From Bacteroidales bacterium (lineage in GTDB: Bacteria; Bacteroidota; Bacteroidia; Bacteroidales; UBA3824), in the NCBI GenBank assembly GCA_016293845.1, contig JAEDDH010000006.1, positions 97,618-161,617 of the forward strand: a stretch of 64,000 nucleotides of DNA, in the 5' to 3' direction. The first letter of the stretch is position 1. Every line of letters starts with the position of its first letter. Below the pieces are notes generated by a model, which saw nothing but the letters and a program-made list of their open reading frames with translations, was not told where the DNA came from and made no database searches. The position numbers and the translations under genes are program-made. Shown piece after piece: positions 40,774 to 50,067 of this stretch.

Positions 40774-43700
40774 TTATACCACCCTCTCTACCTCCATCGT
40801 TTCCACATAAAACAAATACGCTGAGACATTGGGATAGAGGGGGTTTTTCATTGAGGAAAGCAAGGCGGCGTATTCTTTTATTTGGTCGTGATATTCAGGA
40901 TGATGACCGCCAAATTTAAAGTCGATGATTACGGTTTCGGTGTCGGAAACCATCACACGGTCGGGAATGCGGATGCGGCCGTCGAGAGTAAGCAAGGCTG
41001 TTTCAGTAATAATCTGTTTCCAAATAGGTGAAAACCAACGCTTTACTTCGGGTAGAGCAAGGGCGGATTCTATCTTTTGGCGAAGTTCTTCTTTTTGCTG
41101 CTCGGTGATGCGACCTTGGTCTTTAAGTTGTTGAAGCACAATGGGTAAATCGGCCGAGGTTTCTATTCTCGACATCACATCGTGCATAAACGAACCGTAG
41201 TTGATACGCTCCTGAATAAAAGGATTGCTCTTGGCAAAAAAGTCGTCGGCATTGTACTTAATGGAAAGTTTTTGATTCCAATCAAGATTTTTGAACTGAC
41301 GGATTTCAAATTTTTTAGCATTTTCTTTGAGTCCGGGAGTAAGCACCTGATGGTCAGTATTTAATGTCAATTGAAGATTATCCTCGTTAAAATAAGAACT
41401 CAAACCTATTATCTTACCTTCGTCTGACGCAATTGACTGATTGATACAAAAATAGAGCAAATCTCCCACATTCTTGATTTTATCGCCCGAAGGCTTGGGA
41501 GAATAAACATAAAGTTCGTCGACGGCGCGGGTAAAAGCCACGTAGAGGATGTTGAGCGCGTCAACGTACATATTGCGTTTTTCGAGGTGATAATAATCGC
41601 GGAAAATACTGTGTTTCAATGCAGAAGAATACCTAACGGGCAGCATCGGGAGAAAACCGAAATCAGACTTCTCAGGCGGTGCAACCCAAATATAAGTGGG
41701 CGAAGTGTTTACAACGTCTTCCATTTTCCAATTGCAGAAAGGCATAAACACCGCTCCAAAATCCAATCCCTTCGACTTGTGGACTGTCATCACAGTAACA
41801 GCATTCTGATTGTCAGACGGTTGGATTGAAACCTTGCAACCGCTTTCGTCCCACCATTTTACAAAACGGCTAACGTCTGACGAATGTACCCTCGAAAAAT
41901 CCAAAACAGTATCCTCAAAGGTGCGCAAATACTCGGTTTCGCCAGTGTATTTGAATAGTTCAAACTCCGAAATTATTTTTTCGCAAAGGTCGAACAACGG
42001 CAGAGAGGCGTAATCAGTAGCCAAATTTTTAAACCCATCAGGCAGAATATCAGCGGCTTTGGTATCGTCGGAAACAGCCTTAAAAATATCATCGTCGGTA
42101 ATGTCCTGCTCCGAAAGATTGGCATACGACTGCAAAAGTTTTGCCTTGGCAATAGAGTTTTCGGGATTAACCACCAACTTGATAGCGTTTATAGCCACCT
42201 TAACTGGCTCTGAATTAGCGATATATAACGAATCGGCAGAAATAACCTGATATCTTTCGGCACCGTCGGCTTGATTCATATAACCGAGAAGAAAATTTAC
42301 AACTTTCTCAGCCTCAGCCTTTTTGCGAATAAGCACACAGATTTTTTTTGCGGGATAACGCTGCTTTAAAAGAGCGTCGATATCTTGCGCCATTGCGGTG
42401 AGCACGGTAACATCGAAACTTTCATCTTCCTCATCGCTATCTATATCATTATCAGAAGGTTTTGATTTTTCTTTCTTTGGTTTTTCAAAAAATTTTACCT
42501 TAACATTTCCACCCTTACGGTCTTGATTTTGGGGCAGATTTTGATAACTGTCGGCATAAATCTGATGCAAAAGTTCAAAATTAAGATCCTCATCATCAGA
42601 ATGTTGCTCCAAAACTATTACCGAATTGGCAAACACGGCGTTGTTGAAATCCACAATGTTTTTCCGGCTTCGCCAATTGGTGTCGAGAGTCTTGAAAAGT
42701 ATGTTTTCTGAGCCAATCGAGCGTTCCACCTCAGAATTTAGCAAAGTCCAATCGCCTCCACGAAAACGGTAAATCGATTGTTTTACATCGCCCACAATCA
42801 TATCGTCAAATCCCTGAGCGATAGTGTTTTCGATAAGCGGACGGAAATTTTGCCACTGAAACTCCGACGTATCTTGAAACTCATCGATAAAAATATGGTC
42901 GAACTTGTTGCCGGTGCGCTCATATATAAAAGGTGCGTCGTTGTCTTTAACAATCTCGTTGAGAAACGCCGTAGCATCGCACACAAGCATCATCTGATTG
43001 TCTTGACGGTACTGAGGAAGCAGCGCGGCAAGGTCGCCAAGAAGGGCAAAGGCATAAAAATCGCTTCGCACCACGGCTGCTGTTACAAAATTTGAGAACT
43101 GATTGGTATACAATTCGTTATACTCTTGCAAGAGCGGATTAATCTGAGCAAAAAGCACAGGAGCGAGAGCCTTTTGAATGGCTGTTGGCTTTGTTTTAGC
43201 AAGGTATCCGTCGGGATTGTTGAGTATTTTGGTAAAGGTTTTGGTAGAGGCGATATCAAGGTCTTTATAATTGGTACTCAACAGTTTAACCGTCAAGAAA
43301 TTATAAATTGTCTTCACATCCTTGAAAAGTTCGCCCGGAGTGGAATTGTAATCGTTGAAAATCTTGGTGAAAATATCGGTGGCACGCTTGGCAATCGACT
43401 TACACAGAGATACATACGAATCGTAAATATCAATAATCTTTTTGGCAGCCTGTGCAAAATACTCCTTGCGCTGATAGTCATCTTTAAGCGAGGTAAAATC
43501 TTCGAGTTTTTTAAAATTTTCGGTAAAAATCAACTTGGCAAGGTTGGTAATCTGACTTCGGAAATCCCAATTTTTGCCCTCGTCAACATTCTGCCGCGAA
43601 AGTTGCAGAAGTTGCTCGCGGAGTTGCGAATCGTTGTCCAACTGTTGGTAGAGCATATCGCAGAGGTCGGCAACCACCACATTTTCATCGGTTTCGATAC

Positions 43701-44130
43701 GGAAGCCGCTGTTGACATTTATATCGTAGCAAAACGCCCTCACAATACGGTTTACAAACGAATCGATGGTGCGGAGGTTAAACATCGAATAATTGTGGAG
43801 CACAGCCGAACGGATTTTTGCAGCCTTGGCACGCACAGCCTCCTCGGTCAATTTTGGATATTTTGCGCGGAGATCCTTGATATAATCACTCTTTTCGCCA
43901 GTGATAAGTTTGTCTAACTCCTTGATAATACGGGTTTTCATCTCACCGGCAGCCTTGTTGGTAAACGTTACGGCAAGAATTCTGCTAAACGCCATATCGC
44001 CGCTAAAAGCCTTGTAGACATCGCCATACTGCACAGGCGAACTGCTGTCAAACGCCGACAACAGATAGTTGCCCGCAAGAATATGAGTTTTACCGCTTCC
44101 CGCCGAAGCCTTGTAGATTTTTAACTTCAT
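40774..44130 (-). CDS. AddA/RecB-like UvrD-family helicase with PD-(D/E)XK nuclease domain
   Basis: A 1118-residue protein. Walker A ASAGSGKTH lies at the very N-terminus, TFTNKAAGEMK at about 55, DEFQDTSEFQW at about 412, and TVHKSKGL near 785, the UvrD/RecB superfamily 1A set. The C-terminus has a RecB-type nuclease core: DRVMV, then IIDFKFGG about 1068 and QIKEYAALL. Such proteins pair with an AddB partner in processing double-strand breaks, but no AddB gene is next to it in this window. A TATCTTTG box at 44160-44167 lies 30 nt upstream. Confidence 0.85.
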   Translation of the reverse strand: MKLKIYKASAGSGKTHILAGNYLLSAFDSSSPVQYGDVYKAFSGDMAFSRILAVTFTNKAAGEMKTRIIKELDKLITGEKSDYIKDLRAKYPKLTEEAVRAKAAKIRSAVLHNYSMFNLRTIDSFVNRIVRAFCYDINVNSGFRIETDENVVVADLCDMLYQQLDNDSQLREQLLQLSRQNVDEGKNWDFRSQITNLAKLIFTENFKKLEDFTSLKDDYQRKEYFAQAAKKIIDIYDSYVSLCKSIAKRATDIFTKIFNDYNSTPGELFKDVKTIYNFLTVKLLSTNYKDLDIASTKTFTKILNNPDGYLAKTKPTAIQKALAPVLFAQINPLLQEYNELYTNQFSNFVTAAVVRSDFYAFALLGDLAALLPQYRQDNQMMLVCDATAFLNEIVKDNDAPFIYERTGNKFDHIFIDEFQDTSEFQWQNFRPLIENTIAQGFDDMIVGDVKQSIYRFRGGDWTLLNSEVERSIGSENILFKTLDTNWRSRKNIVDFNNAVFANSVIVLEQHSDDEDLNFELLHQIYADSYQNLPQNQDRKGGNVKVKFFEKPKKEKSKPSDNDIDSDEEDESFDVTVLTAMAQDIDALLKQRYPAKKICVLIRKKAEAEKVVNFLLGYMNQADGAERYQVISADSLYIANSEPVKVAINAIKLVVNPENSIAKAKLLQSYANLSEQDITDDDIFKAVSDDTKAADILPDGFKNLATDYASLPLFDLCEKIISEFELFKYTGETEYLRTFEDTVLDFSRVHSSDVSRFVKWWDESGCKVSIQPSDNQNAVTVMTVHKSKGLDFGAVFMPFCNWKMEDVVNTSPTYIWVAPPEKSDFGFLPMLPVRYSSALKHSIFRDYYHLEKRNMYVDALNILYVAFTRAVDELYVYSPKPSGDKIKNVGDLLYFCINQSIASDEGKIIGLSSYFNEDNLQLTLNTDHQVLTPGLKENAKKFEIRQFKNLDWNQKLSIKYNADDFFAKSNPFIQERINYGSFMHDVMSRIETSADLPIVLQQLKDQGRITEQQKEELRQKIESALALPEVKRWFSPIWKQIITETALLTLDGRIRIPDRVMVSDTETVIIDFKFGGHHPEYHDQIKEYAALLSSMKNPLYPNVSAYLFYVETMEVERVV

Positions 44131-44159
44131 AATGCACTTATCAACGAATTAAACAAATA

Positions 44160-44167
44160 CAAAGATA
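44160..44167 (-). promoter_or_regulatory. Vegetative -7 box of the AddA-like gene
   Basis: The minus strand reads TATCTTTG, 30 nt before the ATG at 44130. The 33-bp repeats begin 21 bp further upstream. Confidence 0.55.
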
Positions 44168-44187
44168 CGAAAAGTTTTTGGAAAAAG

Positions 44188-44275
44188 ATTTTGCGATTTT
44201 ACGCAGATTTGGCAAAAAAAATTTTGCGATTTTACGCAGATTTCGGTAAAAAAATTTTGCGATTTTACGCATAAT
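44188..44275 (+). repeat. 33-bp tandem repeat, about 2.7 copies, overlapping a promoter
   Basis: Units start at 44188, 44221 and 44254 and share ATTTTGCGATTTTACGCA, followed by GATTT and an A-run in the first two. The third is cut short and provides the TTTG -33 element of the plus-strand promoter. The repeats lie between two divergent promoters, so they may be operators. Confidence 0.8.
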
Positions 44276-44287
44276 TGATTATCTTTG
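44256..44287 (+). promoter_or_regulatory. Vegetative promoter of the DUF4143 ATPase remnant
   Basis: TTTG (44256-44259, inside the third 33-bp repeat), 20-nt spacer, TATCTTTG (44280-44287). It lies 24 nt before the ATG at 44311. Confidence 0.65.
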
Positions 44288-44310
44288 CCCAAAATAATCA
44301 ATCTAACATT

Positions 44311-45217
44311 ATGATTTTCAAACGTAAACTATACAATCAAATGCTTCGATGGAAACAGGAGCGAAACGGAGAAACAGCACTGCTTATCAAAGGGGCAAGA
44401 CGAGTGGGCAAAACGTCCGCTTGAAAGTTCGCACCGCAAACTAATGCGCGACATTCGCCTTTATATGTTGGTAGGCGGTATGCCTCAGGCTGTTGACACT
44501 TATATTAAAACCAGCAATTTACAATCTGTTGACGAAAAAAAGCGCGAAATAATCGAACTCTACAAAGATGATTTCAACAAAATAGACAGCACAGGTCGTG
44601 CATCACAACTATTTACCGCAATCCCAGGACAACTCACTGGCAATGCAGGACGATATCAAGTTTCAAGCGTTATTGATAATCAAGACGCACAACGCGTTGC
44701 ATCAGTAGTAGCAGATATGGCAGACAGTATGACGTTGATGTTGGCTTACCACATCAACGATCCTAACGTGGGAATGTCAATGACCAAGAATATTTATCGC
44801 TATAAAATGTTTATGACAGATACAGGACTATTTGTTACATTGGCATTTCACGACAAATCGTTCACAGAAAATGTGATTAACAGCAAATTGCTTAGCGACA
44901 AATTGGATGCAAATCTCGGTTATATGTACGAAAACTTAGTGGCTCAGATGTTGCTCAGTGCTGATTACAAACTATTCTACCATACAATGCCTACCGACAA
45001 CAACCATAATTATGAGATTGATTTTCTGATTTCAAAAGGCAGCAAACTCTGTCCAATAGAGGTAAAATCTTCGGGGTACAGAACCCACAAATCATTAGAC
45101 GCTTTTTGTGAAAATTTTTCCTCGCACATCAGCGACAGATATCTAATTTACACCAAAGACTATGCAAAAGACGGTGCTACCACTTGCCTGCCGGTATATA
45201 TGACGGGATTGATATAA
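44311..45217 (+). pseudogene. AAA_14/DUF4143 ATPase with large internal deletion
   Basis: From the ATG at 44311 the frame gives the family's usual N-terminus up to the P-loop GARRVGKTS and then a stop (TGA at 44413). From the neighbouring frame at about 44408 the protein resumes at HRKLMRDIRLYMLVGGMPQAV, which in intact members lies roughly 150 residues further on, and continues normally through DUF4143 and the nuclease-like C-terminus (YEIDFLIS, PIEVKSS) to 45217. About 450 bp with Walker B and the sensor region are therefore missing and the frame is shifted. Intact members are abundant in Bacteroidota and of unknown function. A fragment from the ATG at 44444 (257 residues) could still be made. 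Confidence 0.85.
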
Positions 45218-45371
45218 ATGCTGAATTTTGAATGGAATATTAGCACACCTTAATATTATAGTTGTTCAAAAAAAACTTTCCATTGAAATATTTCACCCCA
45301 AAAATTGATTATTCCACATTTTATGCTTAACTTCGCCATATCATTATAGAACTCAGAAACCAAAATAATAT

Positions 45372-46976
45372 ATGGCAAAGAAAGCAAAAGAAGAAACACT
45401 GAACCTTGAAAGCATCTTGTTCAAGTGTAGAGATATATTAAGGCAAGCAAAGAATTCCGGCTCGTTCTTTGAGAAACGCGATATGATGCTGACGCTCGTG
45501 TTCCTCCGCTTTATGGGTGAGAAATACGAGGATGGCGTGGCTTCGCTTCGTCAGCGACTCATTGAGGAAGGATTAGACCCTGACGACGAGAATATTATCA
45601 AGGCATTTTTTGATGATGCTACTTTTGCAGATGGTACTTTCGATTTGCCGGTAGAGGCTCGTTGGTCAACTATCATCAATACGGCAGCACCTCAACTGAA
45701 TGTAGCACTTGATACGGCTCTGCGCAGTATCGGCGAAACGAACCCCACACTGAAGGGTTGTTTCGTGGAAGGTACGTTCACCCAGCGCAATCTTGGAGCC
45801 AACGACATGAAGAAGATTGTGGACGAGGTCAACAAGATCAGCCACAAGACTTTTGGTGAGGAGAAGGACCTGATAGGCCGCGTATATGAATACTTCCTGA
45901 AGGAGTTTGCTGTCAATGCGACCAAAGAAGAAGGCGAGTTCTATACCCCACACGATGTGGTGCAGTTGATAGCAACTGTTATCGAACCGTTCGATGGCAC
46001 ATTGTACGACCCGTGTTGTGGCTCCGGCGGTATGTTCATTCAGAGTACCGACCTGGTAAAAGCCAAACAAGGCGACATCAGTCGTATCAATGTATATGGA
46101 CAGGAGAAGGAAGCAGCCACCTACCGTTTGGCAAAGATGAACCTCGCTCTGCGCGGTATCAGTCATAATCTGGGTTCGGAGAGTGATTCCACTTTCACAA
46201 ACGACCTGCATAAAGGTCTTTACTTCGACTATATCATGGCAAATCCACCATTCAACTTGAAAGGCTGGTATAATGAAAACTTGAAGAACGACTCTCGTTG
46301 GACAGACTACGCCACTCCTCCGGAGAGTAATGCCAACTATGCGTGGATTCTTCACATGCTTTCTCACCTGAAGCCACTTTCGGGTGTTGCAGGATTCCTT
46401 TTAGCCAATGGTGCATTGGGCGACACAGATGCTCTTGAAATCCGAAAGAAACTGATAGAGAATGACAAAGTGGAAGCCATTATCATCTTGCCAAGAGAAC
46501 TTTTCATCACAACGGATATCAGCGTCACCTTCTGGATTCTGAATCAGAGCAAGAAGGGCGGGAAGTATCATGGCCGCCAACTCCGCAACAGAGAGCATGA
46601 AATTCTCTTTATGGACTTGCGGCAATGGACCGAGAACCCTGTCAAGGGCGAGCAGAAGAAGAAGGTGCAACTCGTTACAGAGCAGATTCAGCGTGTGGCA
46701 GACATCTATCATCAGTGGCAGTCGGAGGGTACAGACGGCAACAACTTTGCAGTACCTGAGCTATATCGTAGCGTGAGCATTGACGAGATTGAGCAGAACA
46801 ATTGGACGTTGGTACCAAGCAAATATATTGAGTTTATCGACCACGATTTGGAGATTGACTATCCCAAGGAAATGGTTCGCATCCAACAAGAGATGAAAGA
46901 ACTGATGCAGCGCGAGAAAGAATCACAAAAAATGCTTGAAGAGGCATTTAAAGGGATTGGTTATGGCATAGAATAG
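45372..46976 (+). CDS. hsdM: Type I restriction-modification system, methyltransferase subunit
   Basis: A 534-residue N6-adenine methyltransferase. HsdM N-terminal helical domain (about 10-145), SAM-binding DPCCGSGGMF about 212 and catalytic NPPF about 289. It methylates the sequence chosen by HsdS and, with HsdR, forms the restriction complex. Codon use (many AAG lysines) differs from the surrounding chromosome, suggesting transfer. The BroN-Fic gene starts 6 bp after its stop, followed by hsdS. Confidence 0.95.
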   Translation: MAKKAKEETLNLESILFKCRDILRQAKNSGSFFEKRDMMLTLVFLRFMGEKYEDGVASLRQRLIEEGLDPDDENIIKAFFDDATFADGTFDLPVEARWSTIINTAAPQLNVALDTALRSIGETNPTLKGCFVEGTFTQRNLGANDMKKIVDEVNKISHKTFGEEKDLIGRVYEYFLKEFAVNATKEEGEFYTPHDVVQLIATVIEPFDGTLYDPCCGSGGMFIQSTDLVKAKQGDISRINVYGQEKEAATYRLAKMNLALRGISHNLGSESDSTFTNDLHKGLYFDYIMANPPFNLKGWYNENLKNDSRWTDYATPPESNANYAWILHMLSHLKPLSGVAGFLLANGALGDTDALEIRKKLIENDKVEAIIILPRELFITTDISVTFWILNQSKKGGKYHGRQLRNREHEILFMDLRQWTENPVKGEQKKKVQLVTEQIQRVADIYHQWQSEGTDGNNFAVPELYRSVSIDEIEQNNWTLVPSKYIEFIDHDLEIDYPKEMVRIQQEMKELMQREKESQKMLEEAFKGIGYGIE

Positions 46977-46982
46977 AAAAAA

Positions 46983-47861
46983 ATGGCAAATAAAATATCA
47001 ATACGTTTTTACAACGACCGCGAAGTGCGAGCCGTATGGGACGATGAAAACTCTAAATGGTGGTTTTCGGTACTTGATATTGTCGGTGTGCTTAACAACG
47101 AAGACAACTATACCAAAAACCGCAACTATTGGAAGTATCTGAAAACAAAACTAAAAAAAGAGAACTGCGAAGTGGTTAGTGTCACTAACCAGTTGAAACT
47201 ATTGGCTCCTGATGGTAAAAGACGCATAACCGATGTGCTCGACAATAATGGTGTTATCAGCCTTGCAAAGGCAATGCCCAACACAAAATCGGCACGATTT
47301 GTAGAATGGTTTACTTATTCTGACGAAACTATCGACGGCAAAAGCAAATCCAAAGCATACGCCTTATTTGAAAGTGGAATGATAGACAGCATCGAAATTG
47401 GCACAATCAAAGGACTTCAACAGATACATAGCTACTTGTTTGGCGGGTTGTATGATTTTGCTGGTCAGATAAGAGAGGTAAACATTGCCAAGGGCGGATT
47501 TCAGTTTGCCATGGCTCAATATTTGCCACAAACGTTGCAAACTGTGGAAACCATGCCCGAAAACACCTTTGACCAGATTGTCGACAAATACGTAGAAATG
47601 AACATCGCGCACCCTTTTCGCGAAGGTAACGGTCGCAGCGCTCGCATTTGGCTTGACTTGATGTTCAAACGCAGTTTGAAAAAATGCGTGGATTGGAGTC
47701 AAATTCCCAAAAACAAATATTTGGATGCAATGATAAAAAGTGCAGTAGATTCTAATCAAATAAAACAACTGCTACAAAACGCACTTACCGACCGCATTGC
47801 CGACCGCGAAATGTTTATGAAAGGTATCGACTATTCATACTATTACGAACAGGAGGACTAA
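46983..47861 (+). CDS. BroN-Fic fusion protein inside the hsd operon
   Basis: A 292-residue protein with two parts. Residues about 1-105 are a Bro-N-like domain (SIRFYNDREVRAVWDDEN, WWFSVLDIVGVL, GVISLAKAMPNTKS), a fold linked to phage antirepressors and DNA binding. Residues about 115-290 are a Fic domain with the complete catalytic motif HPFREGNGRSAR about 209-220. Fic enzymes transfer AMP or other nucleotides to Ser, Thr or Tyr of target proteins. I do not see an obvious (S/T)xxxE(G/N) inhibitory helix. It sits 6 bp after hsdM and 3 bp before hsdS, clearly in the operon, but its lysine codons are mostly AAA, unlike hsdM and hsdR. Confidence 0.88.
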   Translation: MANKISIRFYNDREVRAVWDDENSKWWFSVLDIVGVLNNEDNYTKNRNYWKYLKTKLKKENCEVVSVTNQLKLLAPDGKRRITDVLDNNGVISLAKAMPNTKSARFVEWFTYSDETIDGKSKSKAYALFESGMIDSIEIGTIKGLQQIHSYLFGGLYDFAGQIREVNIAKGGFQFAMAQYLPQTLQTVETMPENTFDQIVDKYVEMNIAHPFREGNGRSARIWLDLMFKRSLKKCVDWSQIPKNKYLDAMIKSAVDSNQIKQLLQNALTDRIADREMFMKGIDYSYYYEQED

Positions 47862-47864
47862 ACT

Positions 47865-48998
47865 ATGGGATTGAAGAAGTATAAATTGGGGGAACTGATA
47901 GAATTGGTGGAAGAAACTAATTCTCGAGGGATGTATGGGCCAAAAGATGTCCGGGGAATGACAATCACAAAAGAAATAATCCCTACAAAGGCAGATGTGG
48001 CAAATACTGACTTGCGAAAATTTCTGGTTGTTCATCCAGATGAGTTTGTCTTCAATCCTCGGACACATGGTAAGAAAATAGGTTTCGGATACAATAACAC
48101 CAAGAAGTGCTTCCTTATCAGTTGGAATAATATTGCTTTTCGAGTTAAATCTGATGCTCTAAATACTGTCATTCCCAGCTATCTTTTCTTACATTTCAAT
48201 AGAAAAGAATGGGATCGCGAAGCCTGTTTCTGTTCTTGGGGCAGTTCAACAGAGGTGTTTTCTTGGGAAGCTCTTTGTGACATGAAACTTACTCTTCCCT
48301 CCATCACCCAGCAGCGCAAATACGTTGATGTTTATTTGGCTCTCCAAAACAATCTTGCTGCCTATCAGAGCAAAGTGGAAGAATTGAAACTTGTTTGTGA
48401 TGGGTATTTGGATAAATTGAAAATCGAAAATGAAAAATTGAAAATTGGGGAGTTCATAGAACAATACGATAAAAGGAATTCGGATAATCGATTAAAGTTG
48501 AATAGTGTTAAAGGAATATCAACAGAGAAATCTTTTATTGATACCAAGGCTGACATGAATGGTGTAAGTCTTACATCATACAAGATTGTAGAAGCAAACA
48601 CTTTTGTATATGTTCCTGATACTTCAAGGAGAGGTGATAAGATGGCTATTGCTTTGAATCGTGGTGAAGAACCATTATTAGTATCTTCCATATATACAAC
48701 TTTCAAGAGCAAAGACACTTCAACACTTTTGCCGGAATACCTTTTCATGTTCTTCGACCGTCCAGAGTTTGACCGCTATGCGCGTTTCAATTCTTGGGGA
48801 AGTGCAAGAGAGGTGTTCACAATGGATGATATGAACGATGTGGAAATCCCAATTCCCGACATCTCTGTTCAACGTGAGATCGTCAACATCCACAAGTGTT
48901 ATATCGAGCGCCAGCGCATAGCGGAGGCACTCAAGGAACAGCTCAAAAAGATATGCCCGGTGCTGATTCGGGGAAGTTTAATGGAAACCGGTAACTGA
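47865..48998 (+). CDS. hsdS: Type I restriction-modification system, specificity subunit
   Basis: A 377-residue protein with two target-recognition domains (about 1-160 and 195-350), each ending in a similar block (FCSWGSSTEVFSWEALCDM and FNSWGSAREVFTMDDMNDV) and followed by a helix that spaces the two half-sites. The central helix contains KLKIENEKLKIGEF, encoded by a short imperfect repeat that could vary spacer length. It determines the bipartite DNA site for HsdM and HsdR. The first domain is somewhat short compared with typical HsdS, but both halves seem complete. Confidence 0.9.
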   Translation: MGLKKYKLGELIELVEETNSRGMYGPKDVRGMTITKEIIPTKADVANTDLRKFLVVHPDEFVFNPRTHGKKIGFGYNNTKKCFLISWNNIAFRVKSDALNTVIPSYLFLHFNRKEWDREACFCSWGSSTEVFSWEALCDMKLTLPSITQQRKYVDVYLALQNNLAAYQSKVEELKLVCDGYLDKLKIENEKLKIGEFIEQYDKRNSDNRLKLNSVKGISTEKSFIDTKADMNGVSLTSYKIVEANTFVYVPDTSRRGDKMAIALNRGEEPLLVSSIYTTFKSKDTSTLLPEYLFMFFDRPEFDRYARFNSWGSAREVFTMDDMNDVEIPIPDISVQREIVNIHKCYIERQRIAEALKEQLKKICPVLIRGSLMETGN

Positions 48999-49006
48999 AA
49001 ACAAAC

Positions 49007-50041
49007 ATGTATATACCACCATTTACAGTAAGTGCCGAAGCTATTAATCTGATAGCAGAGATAGCCAGCCAGATAGAGCGTTATGCAATCCGTCTGGAGC
49101 AAGAAGACGGGTTGCGGCTTCGTAAGATAAATCGTGTGAAGACGATTCATTCTTCTCTTGCCATTGAGGGTAACAAACTTAGTGAAGACGAGGTGCGCGA
49201 CATCATTGACGGAAAGATTGTTATAGCACCCCTCAGAGAGATCCAGGAGGTGAAAAACGCCATCGCCACCTATGAGCTTTATCCTAAGTTGGATGCCTTC
49301 AAGGAAGAAGACCTGTTGAAAGCACATGGAGTGATGATGCAGGCATTGGTAGATGACGCAGGGCGCTATCGTCGTGGTGGTGTAGGAGTGTTCGGTGAAA
49401 AAGGACTGGTGCATTTGGCTCCGCCTGCAGAGCGTGTACCCATGCTGATGAGCGACCTTTTCAACTGGCTGAGACACTCAAAGGATCATTTGCTGATACG
49501 GTCGTGCGTGTTTCACTATGAGTTTGAATTTATTCACCCTTTCATCGACGGCAACGGACGAACGGGTCGTCTGTGGCAGTCGCTCATTCTGGGTAAGTTG
49601 CATCCTCTCTTCGAGCATCTGCCTGTGGAGAATATGGTATATGCCAGTCAACAGGCCTATTACGATGCTATCACCGCCAGTACCAACGCAGGAGAGTCAG
49701 GGCCTTTCATTGACTTTATGCTACAGGAAATCCATAAAACGCTCAAGGCATATCAAGGCGAACCGTTGCAGGATAAACAACAGTATAAGGTTCCTAATAA
49801 AGTTCCTAATAAAGTTCCTGATAAACTCAAGATGCAGTATCCGGAAGTTTCAGATGCCTGCTGGAATGTCTATCTTCAAATCAAAGCAAATTCTCATGCC
49901 ACGACTGACGAAATAGGGCAGTCTTTAAGTATCAGCGACCGAATGGTTCGCAAGCACATTGCCACTCTTCGTGGTGCCCAACTAATTGAGCGCATAGGAG
50001 GAAACAAGACAGGATATTGGAAAGTAAATAAAAGGGGTTGA
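49007..50041 (+). CDS. Fic-family protein with N-terminal inhibitory motif and C-terminal winged helix
   Basis: A 344-residue protein. The N-terminal Fic_N region carries HSSLAIEGN about 48-56, matching the (S/T)xxxE(G/N) inhibitory helix that blocks the active site. The Fic core has HPFIDGNGRTGR about 176-187. A short KVPNKVPNKVPDK repeat (about 263-275) links to a winged-helix domain (about 290-340, SLSISDRMVRKHIATLRG), so it may also bind DNA. Proteins of this layout are widespread and probably autoregulated AMP transferases. It lies 8 bp after hsdS and 26 bp before hsdR, within the operon. Confidence 0.9.
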   Translation: MYIPPFTVSAEAINLIAEIASQIERYAIRLEQEDGLRLRKINRVKTIHSSLAIEGNKLSEDEVRDIIDGKIVIAPLREIQEVKNAIATYELYPKLDAFKEEDLLKAHGVMMQALVDDAGRYRRGGVGVFGEKGLVHLAPPAERVPMLMSDLFNWLRHSKDHLLIRSCVFHYEFEFIHPFIDGNGRTGRLWQSLILGKLHPLFEHLPVENMVYASQQAYYDAITASTNAGESGPFIDFMLQEIHKTLKAYQGEPLQDKQQYKVPNKVPNKVPDKLKMQYPEVSDACWNVYLQIKANSHATTDEIGQSLSISDRMVRKHIATLRGAQLIERIGGNKTGYWKVNKRG

Positions 50042-50067
50042 GTATAATAGCAAACAAATCAGCAACT

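Noticed and set aside
43126..43917. 263-codon plus-strand frame
   Set aside because: A shadow of the AddA-like helicase gene, without recognisable motifs.
44188..44275. CRISPR array
   Set aside because: The 33-bp units are directly adjacent with no unique spacers, and no cas genes are present. The same holds for the repeats at 12409 and 63712.
45666..46367. 233-codon minus-strand frame, and a similar one at 48899-49477
   Set aside because: Antisense to hsdM and to hsdS/fic, which have complete catalytic motifs.
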